NCBI GenBank assembly: GCA_016214785.1
Contig: JACRNV010000049.1
Coordinates: forward strand, 1 to 58,633
Direction: 5' to 3'
From: Methanobacteriota archaeon
GTDB lineage: Archaea; Thermoplasmatota; Thermoplasmata; SG8-5; JACRNV01
Length of the DNA stretch: 58,633 nt
A model generated the notes under the pieces. That model made no database searches. It saw nothing but the letters and a program-made list of their open reading frames with translations, and had not been told where the DNA came from. Of the stretch, positions 1-7,852 are shown piece after piece. Each line of letters starts with the position of its first letter. Positions within the stretch are counted from its first letter, which is position 1. The translations under genes were made by a program, and so were the position numbers.

Positions 1-1
1 A

Positions 2-22
2 GCGCGCCGCTTCGCGGCGCGC
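2..22. other. Perfect GC-rich hairpin
   Basis: Nine-base inverted repeat (2-10 with 14-22) around a TTC loop. It lies at the window edge in a gene-free stretch (1-391), so it may end a transcript that starts outside the window. There is no T-tract after it, so a terminator role is only a guess. Confidence 0.4.
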
Positions 23-83
23 ACCGCCGAGACGCCATTGCCATAGACACCTAAAAACATAGCCCGGTTGGCCGGTGCCCGCT

Positions 84-124
84 CGCCCTACATCCCCAAC
101 CTAAAAGGATGGGGAATTAGGGCG
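84..124. other. Intergenic stem-loop
   Basis: Bases 84-90 (CGCCCTA) pair with 118-124 (TAGGGCG), and the inner ATCCCC pairs with GGGG-A-AT through one bulge, leaving an A-rich loop. Apart from this and the hairpin at 2-22, I see nothing identifiable in the 1-391 interval. Its role is unknown: structured leader, trailer or small RNA are all possible. Confidence 0.35.
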
Positions 125-391
125 CGGCAATCATATTAACAGCACCACTATTATTGCCGTGATGGCAATTATCTTTTTACTGGTTTTGGTGGGGGGTTTC
201 ATACACTATCCGACCAATTAGAGGAAGAGAGGGTTTCTGGGGATAAAATCATTCCTATATTTAATTGAAATGCATGAGGGCCGGCACAGGGGCGCAAGGG
301 CGGGCGTAGTCGTCTGTAAGGGGATACGGTGCAACGCTTCATCCTTTCCGCGAACGCACAACTTTTTACTTGTGGCCAGTCATCACCTCAA

Positions 392-1171
392 TCAGCGGCG
401 CAGGTTCCATTTGTCAGTGCCATACCTTGTTCTTACCAGTTCAAGCGCTTTCACTTTCTCGTCGGCGCTCAGCGGCTTGTAGAAAGGTTTGGCGCGCATG
501 CGCTCGCAAAGGCCGGCAACGAGCGCCCTCTTAACATTGTCCGTCGGCGGGGCTTTGCCTAAAACCTCTGCGAGAGAAGTGACCCTGCCGCCGTGGGATG
601 CCGCGCCCCTCTCCCTGTGCTTGTCAGGCAGCCTCAGGGCGCGTTCCATACGCACTCTATCGAGATCGATTATGATCGTTCCATGCACAAGGACGCCGCC
701 GTATTTTCGCGTCATGGCGCTGCCGGAGAGCTTGCGCCCGCCGTATTGAACGTCGTTGGGCTTCTTGTAGGAGGCATCGACGCCCAGCGATTCCAATGCC
801 TGGGCGATGCCGCCGCAGACTGTTTCGTAGACCGCGTCAGGGGATCCTGACAGGCCGTCCCTGGTCGCTATGGCATAGACGATCTGGTTGCGGTCGGTGT
901 AGATGGCGCTGCCGCCGCTGAGCCGTCTCATGGGCACGATGCCTTCGTTGCGGCAGTAGGCCAGATCGACGGCCCCCGCGGCCTTCTCGAAGTATCCGTA
1001 GGTGACCGCCGGAGGCTCCCTTGAGTAGAGGTGCAGCGCATCGCCCGCGCCCCCGCCCGCCAGGCGGAGCAGCAGCTCGTCTATCGCTCCCGTCAGGTGA
1101 GGGTGCGCTTCGCCCGTATCGACGATGCGTGTTCGGCGATTACTTCTTCTTCCTGCGCTCCTCGTCTTCAT
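392..1171 (-). CDS. Lipoate-protein ligase A family protein
   Basis: Probable lipoyltransferase/ligase of the LplA/BPL family, which attaches lipoate (or octanoate) to acyl-carrier subunits of 2-oxoacid dehydrogenases or GcvH. Visible family blocks are RRLSGGSAIYTD, KPNDVQYGGRKLSGSA (the KxND and substrate-loop region) and GGVLVHGTIIIDLD. The start at 1171 (MKTRSAGRR) is chosen because it overlaps the 3' end of the upstream surface-protein gene by about 30 bases and follows a GGTGACGAGG-like ribosome site; the frame stays open to 1222. The product is about 259 aa, usual for the family. It has no partner genes nearby, and LplA, octanoyltransferase and biotin-ligase-like members cannot be told apart here. 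Confidence 0.8.
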   Translation of the reverse strand: MKTRSAGRRSNRRTRIVDTGEAHPHLTGAIDELLLRLAGGGAGDALHLYSREPPAVTYGYFEKAAGAVDLAYCRNEGIVPMRRLSGGSAIYTDRNQIVYAIATRDGLSGSPDAVYETVCGGIAQALESLGVDASYKKPNDVQYGGRKLSGSAMTRKYGGVLVHGTIIIDLDRVRMERALRLPDKHRERGAASHGGRVTSLAEVLGKAPPTDNVKRALVAGLCERMRAKPFYKPLSADEKVKALELVRTRYGTDKWNLRR

Positions 1172-4100
1172 CCTCGTCACCCGAGCCCTGCTTTCTGCGG
1201 TAGAGGATGACGACGACCACAATCACCAGTACGATTACCAATATGACGCTGCCGACGATGGCTATGTTGATCCAGTCCGCCTGCTGCACATTGACCCACG
1301 AATCGGCGATGTAGTTGGCGTTGGAATTGTCCCAGAACTGGCTCGAGTGCTCGTCCGGGCATGTCGCGTTGATGAGGATGGAGTAGTTGCCGCGGTCCTT
1401 GGGCGTCCAGGTCATCTTGACGGCAACTGTCTGGTTGGCAAGGACTGTGCCGCTCGATATCGCGTTGCCGGCATCGTCGTAGACCATGGGAGTCCCTTCC
1501 ATGGCCGTCTCGGTCCCGTCCGCGTTCTTGATTGAGAAGAGCGGCGAGAAGCCCGTCGCGTCCTTGTCGCCCTTGTTCGTGAAGTTCGCGCTTATCGTCA
1601 CGCTCTCGCCGACCTTCGGATAGCGGTTTGAGAATGCAATGCTCGGGATGTCTACGACGATGTTGGGCCTGACGCCTATGCCGACGCTGAACTGGGTGTC
1701 GTTGTACCATTTTACGTTGCCCGCCGGGTCAGAGACCATTAAGGATATCTGCGCGGTCAGCACGTTCGCGAAGGCGTGGGATACGTTGTACCTGCCAACG
1801 CCGGTGACATTGTCGGTCCCGTCGCCGAACGACCATGTGAAGGTAAGCTGGTTGAGGGCATAGTAGTTGTCGGTGGTATCGCTGCCGTTGAAGTAGTATG
1901 TGAAGTTCTCGCGCCCGCTCGTCACTTGCGCCCACGTGTCGTTCAGAATCTTGAACAGGGGCTCCGGGGCAGTCGTGTCGTTGACTATCACCTTCAATGT
2001 CATATCCGCGCTCTTGTGCCCTACAACATCGGTCACATTGAGCATGACCGTGTAGTTGCCCGGCGTATCGTACTTGTGCGTGATGTTGTTGTCCCCGCCC
2101 TTGGTCACGGTCTGGTTCGTGGAGTTGTCGCCCCACGACCAGTACCAGGTCTGTATGACGCCGGCCTCCGTGCCGGAAGTAAAGTCGTACGATGTCGAAC
2201 CGTTCAAGGTGATGTCCTTGTCCTCGCTCGTGTAAAGGAAGCCGCCAACGAGGGTCGTGTTCACCGGCGTAATCGCCGCGACAGGCACGATGCTGTCGAC
2301 CTTGATGTTGAGAGAGAGCGGTGGGTTGGTGTAGTTGACTGGGTTGGTCTCCGTGATGTTGAGCTTCACGGCGTATACTGCAGATGTGTTGAAGTTGTGG
2401 TCGACTTTCATGCCGTACCCGGACGAACCGTCGCCGAAGTCCCATGTGAAATTGGCATAGTTGATGTTGCCGACGGGGTCGGTGGATTCCTGGGCGCTGA
2501 AGGAGACGGTCGTGTTGACGCCGTCGCCGCTGACGTTCATCCTGACTATGGCGGTGTAGTTCTCCTGCGTCCCGTTTTGGAGGTAGTAGAGGCCGTCAAC
2601 GATCCTTGCTTTCGCGGTCCCGTTGAACGACTCCTTGACCGTCATGGCCACGTTGGCCATGTCCTGGCCTTCCTTGGGGTCGATGGACACGTTCGTCCAG
2701 CCGAGCGTCTCGACGCTAGCCGGGGTTGTGGAATTGTCCGTCATCTCGAAGCCCGCCGGGAGCTTTACCCAGGCGGACGAGTTCATGTAATCTGTGTCCT
2801 GTGTGACATTCAAGGAAACCTCGTGGGTCGTCGCGTTCAACTCGAATGTGGCATTGTCCACGAGCGTGTAGTTGACCGTGGTGTTGATGTATATCGGCGC
2901 GTCGGCGGAGCCTATCCAACCCGTCGCCACTTCGAACGTGACGGAGAACGTGGTCGTGTTCTGCGCGTAGACGAAACCATCTACCGTGAGGAACTCGTCC
3001 GTGTAGAGCTTCTCGACGCCCTGGTTCCTCGTGAAGTCCTTCCATGCATCGATCTCCGCCTGGCTAAGCACCCAGTTGTTGACGTCGAGCTGGAAGTCGC
3101 CGCGCCCATACTTGAGGTCGGCGTCGGCCCTGAGACTCGTGTTGTCCACGCACAGGACCTTGTTCTCGATGACCTGGACTGTGGACCAGTTGACGAAGCG
3201 TATGCCGCGCGTGACAGTGTCCATTCCCGACGCAATAAGGTAGACATCAACGCTGGCATCCGCGCCCGCGATTGTCGTGTTGACGAGCTTGGCCTGGTAG
3301 CCCGGAGCCTCGACGAGCGCCGTGAATGCGCCGTCGTACGCGAGCATCGTGTAGTAACCGGGGGATGCCGACCCCGCTGTCGTTGAGTAGTTGGAGTATA
3401 TCCTCGCGGAGTCGTAGAGCGTTATCGTGGCGTTGTTCAACGGGAACCCATCCTTCGAGTCCCTTATCCTTCCCGAGATAGTGCGGTCCTGCGCGACCTT
3501 GTCCAGCGTTATGGCTTTTGTCGTGGCTGTGAAATCGTCGGCGCTCGTTATATTCATGTTCGTGAACGTGAAGAACTTGTCCTTGGAAACGGAGACCCTG
3601 AAGGTCGCCCCGAAATATGAGATATTGAACGAACCGTCGCTTCCGGTCAGCGTGCTATTTTCGTACTTGCCGTTAGCGGATAGGTTGTGGAGCGTAACGA
3701 GCGCGCCCTGTATGTTGGCGCCGCCAACGGTCTCGTTGACAAAGCCCTTAAGTGTGTATATTTCCGCGGCGGTCTGGGTCATCTGTATGGTCAGGTTGTG
3801 CCTGTCCGTTGCTGGAACGTCGGCCCAGCTCTCGTTGTCGTAGTACCCCTGCCGGGTGACCTTGACCTTGAACCTGCCGGAGTATACGCTCATCTGGTAA
3901 TACCCGGTGCTGTCGGTAAGGTTGCTGATCCACTTGAGGCCGTCCCTGGACACGGACACTTTTGCACCGGAGATCTTCCCTGCCGTGGAGTTCCAGACCT
4001 CGCCGAAGAGCTTCGTGGTCGGTGTCGGGGTGATAATCTCAATGGTCGCGTTGACGTAGTAGTCCTTTGAAGGGGCCAGCGTAATCATCGTAGAGTTCTC

Positions 4101-4679
4101 GTAGTAGCCGTCCTTCTTGAAGAGGAGGCTGACCTGCGTCGCCTCCACATAGACGGTGTAGCTGCCGTCGGAGGGGGTTGTCTTTGTTGCGAGGACCGCT
4201 CCGGTGGACGTCTTGCTGACGAAGACTGCCACGCCGTTGACCGGGACGTTGCGCGTGTCCTTCACGTAGCCGGTTATCTTCGGCAGGCGGTTGAACAGTA
4301 CCGTCCCCATGTCGTAATAGAGTTGTGTCGTGACGTTTGTCGAATCGTAAATCACGTAGATGTCCTTGGAACCGTACTGCTCATGCGCGAACGTGAGCGT
4401 GTAGTTGCCAGGCTGGTCGACCGTGATATTGAACAGGCCGTTCGAGCCGGTCGGTGGCACGTTGATGGGGAATGTCGTGTTCGTTATGGCTATGCTCATT
4501 CCAGCGATGGGCGCCTGGGTTGTCAGGCTGTATACGATACCGGTGATGTACCATACTGCGTTCGTGCGCGTTCCGACCGGCGCGCCCGAGTTGCTCCCCG
4601 GTATCGCGGCAATCGCTGTCGCTACCATCGCCAGGGTCACGACGATGACCCAGATTTTCGACGTCTTTGTTGGCTGCAT
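1140..4679 (-). CDS. Large cell-surface protein with carboxypeptidase-regulatory-like and PKD repeats
   Basis: A 1179-aa exported, membrane-anchored surface protein. From the N-terminus: a signal peptide with hydrophobic core IWVIVVTLAMVATAIAA (about residues 8-25); about five carboxypeptidase-regulatory-like beta-sandwich repeats (roughly 35-490; motifs such as ITGYVKDTRNVPVNGVAV and ISGRIRDSKDGFPLNNATI); a less recognisable Asn/Thr-rich middle; three PKD domains (roughly 730-1000; WDFGDGSSG, WSWGDNST, WSFGDGTD); a CARDB-like domain; a C-terminal transmembrane helix; and a cytoplasmic tail rich in Asp/Glu/Arg/Lys ending in KKK. Many NxS/T sequons suggest N-glycosylation. The start at 4679 is preceded by GAGGGATCTGAA. 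Likely an adhesive or S-layer-like protein; ligand unknown. Confidence 0.85.
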   Translation of the reverse strand: MQPTKTSKIWVIVVTLAMVATAIAAIPGSNSGAPVGTRTNAVWYITGIVYSLTTQAPIAGMSIAITNTTFPINVPPTGSNGLFNITVDQPGNYTLTFAHEQYGSKDIYVIYDSTNVTTQLYYDMGTVLFNRLPKITGYVKDTRNVPVNGVAVFVSKTSTGAVLATKTTPSDGSYTVYVEATQVSLLFKKDGYYENSTMITLAPSKDYYVNATIEIITPTPTTKLFGEVWNSTAGKISGAKVSVSRDGLKWISNLTDSTGYYQMSVYSGRFKVKVTRQGYYDNESWADVPATDRHNLTIQMTQTAAEIYTLKGFVNETVGGANIQGALVTLHNLSANGKYENSTLTGSDGSFNISYFGATFRVSVSKDKFFTFTNMNITSADDFTATTKAITLDKVAQDRTISGRIRDSKDGFPLNNATITLYDSARIYSNYSTTAGSASPGYYTMLAYDGAFTALVEAPGYQAKLVNTTIAGADASVDVYLIASGMDTVTRGIRFVNWSTVQVIENKVLCVDNTSLRADADLKYGRGDFQLDVNNWVLSQAEIDAWKDFTRNQGVEKLYTDEFLTVDGFVYAQNTTTFSVTFEVATGWIGSADAPIYINTTVNYTLVDNATFELNATTHEVSLNVTQDTDYMNSSAWVKLPAGFEMTDNSTTPASVETLGWTNVSIDPKEGQDMANVAMTVKESFNGTAKARIVDGLYYLQNGTQENYTAIVRMNVSGDGVNTTVSFSAQESTDPVGNINYANFTWDFGDGSSGYGMKVDHNFNTSAVYAVKLNITETNPVNYTNPPLSLNIKVDSIVPVAAITPVNTTLVGGFLYTSEDKDITLNGSTSYDFTSGTEAGVIQTWYWSWGDNSTNQTVTKGGDNNITHKYDTPGNYTVMLNVTDVVGHKSADMTLKVIVNDTTAPEPLFKILNDTWAQVTSGRENFTYYFNGSDTTDNYYALNQLTFTWSFGDGTDNVTGVGRYNVSHAFANVLTAQISLMVSDPAGNVKWYNDTQFSVGIGVRPNIVVDIPSIAFSNRYPKVGESVTISANFTNKGDKDATGFSPLFSIKNADGTETAMEGTPMVYDDAGNAISSGTVLANQTVAVKMTWTPKDRGNYSILINATCPDEHSSQFWDNSNANYIADSWVNVQQADWINIAIVGSVILVIVLVIVVVVILYRRKQGSGDEDEDEERRKKK

Positions 4680-4750
4680 TTCAGATCCCTCTAAGTGCCC
4701 ACGGTTAAAAACCGCTTGGCTTATATTGGGAACGGGCAGTAGCAATCCCT

Positions 4751-4760
4751 ATTTATAAAG
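4751..4760 (-). promoter_or_regulatory. TATA box for the surface-protein gene
   Basis: CTTTATAAAT on the minus strand, about 75 bases before the ATG at 4679. This leaves a leader of roughly 45-50 bases that contains a Shine-Dalgarno-like GAGGG. A second TATA-like CAATATAAG lies closer to the gene near 4725. Confidence 0.5.
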
Positions 4761-4915
4761 CTTTGGGAAACGGAGGGCGCCTGGATTGGCAAGGATTGAC
4801 ATGGAACAACGACGGAGGAAAGGGGAATATCATAGAAGTGGTGAACTCATGGCATCCCTGCTTTTCCTCCCCCGGTGATTCGATTAATTATACTCTATAC
4901 TAGAGCTGCTAACTC

Positions 4916-4981
4916 GGGTTCCTACGGGAACCCTCGCCTGCGACGCAAGGTGTCGGTAATTGTTAGGCATCTCCTTGCGTC
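4916..4981. repeat. Two adjacent perfect hairpins in the tRNA-Thr trailer region
   Basis: Bases 4916-4922 (GGGTTCC) pair with 4926-4932 around TAC. Bases 4942-4950 (GACGCAAGG) pair with 4973-4981 (CCTTGCGTC). Together with the inverted T-arm copy next to them, this makes the 352-base gap between the surface protein and tRNA-Thr highly structured. No credible protein gene is visible there. Confidence 0.5.
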
Positions 4982-4983
4982 TT

Positions 4984-5052
4984 GGTTCGATTCCCTCCTG
5001 TGTGCTGTGAATTATATAGAAGAGAATTGAAGCCACTGGAGGGAATCGAACC
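4984..5052. repeat. Inverted copy of the tRNA-Thr T-arm
   Basis: Plus-strand 4984-4998 reads GGTTCGATTCCCTCC. The exact reverse complement is at 5038-5052, where it is the 3' side of the T-arm of tRNA-Thr. The two arms are separated by 39 bases. A tRNA transcript that read through would fold its own T-arm into this copy. Confidence 0.7.
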
Positions 5053-5133
5053 CTCGACCTACGCCTTACCAAGGCGTCGCTATCTGGAGCGCCTGGCCGC
5101 GCCGGCCCGGGCGAGCCTCTAAGCCACAGTGGC
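5031..5133 (-). tRNA. tRNA-Thr (GGT) with an insertion of about 32 nt in the D-loop
   Basis: The acceptor stem GCCACTG/CAGTGGC (5133-5127 with 5038-5032) is perfect. The anticodon stem ACGCC/GGCGT encloses the loop TTGGTAA, giving anticodon GGT. The T-arm is GAGGG-TTCGATT-CCCTC. The D-region is far too long: GCTTAGAGG is followed by about 32 G+C-rich bases before ATAGC. Removing those bases restores a normal D-arm (GCT...AGC) and a 71-nt tRNA. The insert is itself self-complementary (CGCC...GGCG and GGCC...GGCC), as in bulge-helix-bulge introns. A non-canonical archaeal tRNA intron is the best reading; a decayed tRNA gene is the alternative. Confidence 0.75.
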
Positions 5134-5181
5134 AACGTGCGCTGGGAACACTACCCTGAATAATAGCTTTTGGGAAGTTTC

Positions 5182-7101
5182 ATGTATCGAGATGCCCATC
5201 CTCCGCCAATGAAGCGCCAGCTATCGTCCCTGGACATACGCGCTCTGCTGCGCGAGCTGAGGCAGCTGGAAGGCTCGAGGCTCGAGAAGGCCTACCATTT
5301 CAGCGGCTCTGAGGTCCTGCTCAGGTTCAAGGGGGCAGGGGAGCGCGCGGGCCTGCACATCAGCAACGGGAAGTATGCGGCTCTCACGGCAACATCCACC
5401 GCTGAGGGGACGCAGCCCACGTCCTTCGCCATGCTCCTCAGGAAGCACCTGGGAGGGGCCGTTCTTACAAAGATCGGGCAGCGGGCCTTCGACCGGATAA
5501 TCATCCTTTCGTTCTCATCCGCGGAAATGGGGGACGCCGAGCTCGTCATCGAGCTGTCGAAGGAGGGGAACGTCCTCCTGGTCAAGGAGGGGAAGATCGT
5601 CCAGCCCCTGTTCTCTCGCGATTATGGTCGGAGAGCCCTGAGGGCCAAGCTCGAGTACGTTCCGCCGCCGCTGACCCCGGACCCGGCAACGATGACCTTG
5701 GAGGAGTTCGGGGGAGTCCTGTCGTACTCGAGGGCCGACATCGTCAGGACGCTGGCGACGAGGATCGGGCTCGGGGGCACGTGCGCGGAAGAAGTGTGCC
5801 TGGCCGCTGGCATTGATAAAAATACGGAATTGAAGGTGCTCCAGCCTTCCCAACTGGAGGCGCTGCACGGCGCCCTCAAAGCCCTGCTGGCCAAGGCCGA
5901 TGGGGAGCTCCGTCCCTCGATAATAATCAAGGACGGCGTCCCTGTGGACGTCATACCCTTCGACCTCGGAGTTTATAAAGGGGCGGAGAGAGAGGGCTTC
6001 GGAGACTTCAGCTCGGCCATTGTGGATTATTTCCTCAGGGTTAAGGACGTCGTTCCCGAGAGGACGGAAGAGGGGCGCGCGTCGAACATCGAGGCGCAGC
6101 AGGCGGCCATGGCCACTAAGCTTAGTGCGGAGGCAGAGAGGACAGAACTCATGGCCGACTCCATCTACGTCCATTTCACCCACTTCCAGAAGATTCTCGA
6201 GCCTTTGAAGGGGGGGCCGATGGGCAAGGCGCTCGTGGAGGCTTTGAAGGGATTGGACCCGTCGCTCGGCGTCAAGGTCCTGAACGCCAATCTGGGAACA
6301 ATCGAAGCCCCTGTGCCGGGGACCGACGAGACTGTCGTCCTGCAGGCATGCGAGGACATCTATGGGAATGCCTCGCGGTACTACGAGGCAGCCAAGACCG
6401 CCCGCTCGAAGCTCGAGGGGGTCATGAGCGCCATGAAGGCCGAGGCCACGAAGCCCGCGCGCAAGGCCGCGCCAGCCACCAAGCGTAGGCGCAAGTTCTG
6501 GTTCGAGCGGTACAGGTGGTTCGTGACCTCGGACGGGCACATCGCTGTCGCGGGCCGGGACGCGAGGATGAACGAGGAAGTGGTGAAGAAGCATGTGAAG
6601 AACAATGACAGGTACGCCCATGCGGACGTCCAGGGAGCGCCTAGCGTGGCTCTGAAGGCCGAGGACCTTTCGGGCGCGCAGCTCCCGGGCTTCACTGAAC
6701 AGGCGCTCGAGGAGGCGTGCGAGTTCTCCCTCGTCCACTCGAAGGCCTGGAACGCCGGCCTGGCGACAGGCAGCGCCTACTGGGTCCTGCCCGACCAGGT
6801 GAGCAAAACCCCCAACCCGGGGGAGTTCCTTCCCAAAGGGGCGTTCGTTATAAGGGGGAAGCGCAACTACGCGCGCAAGATTGCCGTCAAGGCCGCGTTG
6901 GGCGCCTTCGAGTTCAACGGCGAGAGAGTGCCGCTCTGCGGGCCGGAGAGCGCCGTTGCCGCGCACACCTCAGAGCATGTCACCTTCGTTTCCGGAGAGA
7001 GGAACAAGGCCGAGTTCGCCAAGGAGATGGCGAGGCGGTTCGATCTCGACCTCGATGATGTCATGCGCGCACTCCCGCCGGGCGATGTAAGGGTAGTTTA
7101 A
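5182..7101 (+). CDS. NFACT-family ribosome quality control protein (Rqc2/RqcH-like)
   Basis: Archaeal member of the Rqc2/RqcH/NEMF family, which binds peptidyl-tRNA-obstructed large ribosomal subunits and in some members directs C-terminal tailing. Domains in order: NFACT-N (from RQLSSLDIRALLREL through about residue 190, including ELVIELSKEGNVLLV), HhH-like middle, a helical coiled-coil region (about 290-430), a basic linker KRRRKFWFERYRWF, and NFACT-R (about 440-560; VTSDGHIAVAGRDARMNE, YAHADVQGAPS). About 640 aa, typical length. The ATG at 5182 or the one at 5209 (MKRQLSS) may be used; 5209 fits the conserved domain start, while 5182 lies about 26 bases after a TATA-like AATAATAG. Single gene. 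Confidence 0.88.
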   Translation: MYRDAHPPPMKRQLSSLDIRALLRELRQLEGSRLEKAYHFSGSEVLLRFKGAGERAGLHISNGKYAALTATSTAEGTQPTSFAMLLRKHLGGAVLTKIGQRAFDRIIILSFSSAEMGDAELVIELSKEGNVLLVKEGKIVQPLFSRDYGRRALRAKLEYVPPPLTPDPATMTLEEFGGVLSYSRADIVRTLATRIGLGGTCAEEVCLAAGIDKNTELKVLQPSQLEALHGALKALLAKADGELRPSIIIKDGVPVDVIPFDLGVYKGAEREGFGDFSSAIVDYFLRVKDVVPERTEEGRASNIEAQQAAMATKLSAEAERTELMADSIYVHFTHFQKILEPLKGGPMGKALVEALKGLDPSLGVKVLNANLGTIEAPVPGTDETVVLQACEDIYGNASRYYEAAKTARSKLEGVMSAMKAEATKPARKAAPATKRRRKFWFERYRWFVTSDGHIAVAGRDARMNEEVVKKHVKNNDRYAHADVQGAPSVALKAEDLSGAQLPGFTEQALEEACEFSLVHSKAWNAGLATGSAYWVLPDQVSKTPNPGEFLPKGAFVIRGKRNYARKIAVKAALGAFEFNGERVPLCGPESAVAAHTSEHVTFVSGERNKAEFAKEMARRFDLDLDDVMRALPPGDVRVV

Positions 7102-7150
7102 GATAACCCGATGACGATTGATTGCCGGCATCGCGCTTGGCCGTTTGAGA

Positions 7151-7162
7151 AATTATTAATAG
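7151..7162 (+). promoter_or_regulatory. TATA box for the methyltransferase gene
   Basis: AATTATTAATAG in otherwise G+C-rich sequence, placed so that transcription would begin at or near the GTG at 7184. This supports a leaderless mRNA. Confidence 0.5.
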
Positions 7163-7183
7163 AGTCGCGGGGATGGCTTGCGC

Positions 7184-7843
7184 GTGAGCGAGAAGCGGAA
7201 AATCGAGAAGAGGTACGACGCCTGGAGTCGGTGGTACGATGCGGTGGACACCAACCCCCTCTTCGGCGGCAAGGCCCAGGAGAGGTGGCGGCGCGAGGCC
7301 ATTGGGCTGCTAGAACTGAAGAAGGGGGAGAGCGTCATCGACCTGGGGACGGGGACGGGCCTCATCCTGCCTTGGATCTCCGAGAGCTGCAAGGGCGCCC
7401 ACGTCGTCGGCATCGACATCTCCGGCAAGATGCTCCTGAGGGCGAGGAAGAAGGGCTGCGCCGACCTCGTGCGCGGGGACCTCGACTGCATGCCGTTCAA
7501 GGACTCATCGCTGGACAAAGCCATAGCCACCTTCACGCTTACGACGGCGCCCGACCCTGTCGCATTCCTGAAGGACACTGCGCGAGTGCTGAAGGACGAC
7601 GGCATCCTAGTGATACTCGACACTGGCAAACCGAAGAAGAAGGGGGCGCGCGCGGTCCACGCCCTGATATCGAAGACGGCGAAGCTCTCGGGCCATACCA
7701 AAATAGACCGAGACCCGTACGCGTTGCTGGGAAAGGTGCCCGAAATGAAGATAGAAAAAGAAAAGAGGTACTACGGCGGGATGGTGTACGCGATGAAGAT
7801 AAGAAAATTTATATCATTAAACCCTATTATCACACCGAAGTAG
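7184..7843 (+). CDS. Class I SAM-dependent methyltransferase (UbiE/Methyltransf_11 type)
   Basis: A methyltransferase of about 219 aa. The SAM-binding glycine motif VIDLGTGTGLI follows a short N-terminal helix (KRYDAWSRWYDAVD). Motif II (VVGIDIS), the post-II acidic segment (VRGDLDCMPF) and the KDDGILVILDTG strand are all present. Methyl acceptor unknown. The GTG at 7184 is favoured over the upstream TTG (7178) because of the TATA spacing. The 3' end drifts toward A+T-rich sequence and is followed 9 bases later by the A+T-rich PIN operon, so this gene marks the left border of that island. Confidence 0.8.
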   Translation: MSEKRKIEKRYDAWSRWYDAVDTNPLFGGKAQERWRREAIGLLELKKGESVIDLGTGTGLILPWISESCKGAHVVGIDISGKMLLRARKKGCADLVRGDLDCMPFKDSSLDKAIATFTLTTAPDPVAFLKDTARVLKDDGILVILDTGKPKKKGARAVHALISKTAKLSGHTKIDRDPYALLGKVPEMKIEKEKRYYGGMVYAMKIRKFISLNPIITPK

Positions 7844-7852
7844 CGTGTTCGA

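Noticed and set aside
1776-3386. A 536-codon plus-strand frame opposite the surface-protein gene
   Set aside because: Val/Arg-rich shadow of the PKD/carboxypeptidase-regulatory protein; no domain pattern of its own.
4962-4968. GTTAGGC box in the tRNA-Thr trailer, as in the attC-like sites
   Set aside because: The only AAC box nearby (GCTGCTAAC) does not fit RYYYAAC, and the sequences inside do not pair as left and right arms; the local hairpins explain the structure better.
4884-5135. An 83-codon minus-strand frame
   Set aside because: It runs straight through tRNA-Thr; the GxxPxR-like peptides are translation of tRNA sequence.
5515-6966. A 483-codon minus-strand frame opposite the NFACT gene
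   Set aside because: Antisense shadow; the NFACT domains on the plus strand are unambiguous.
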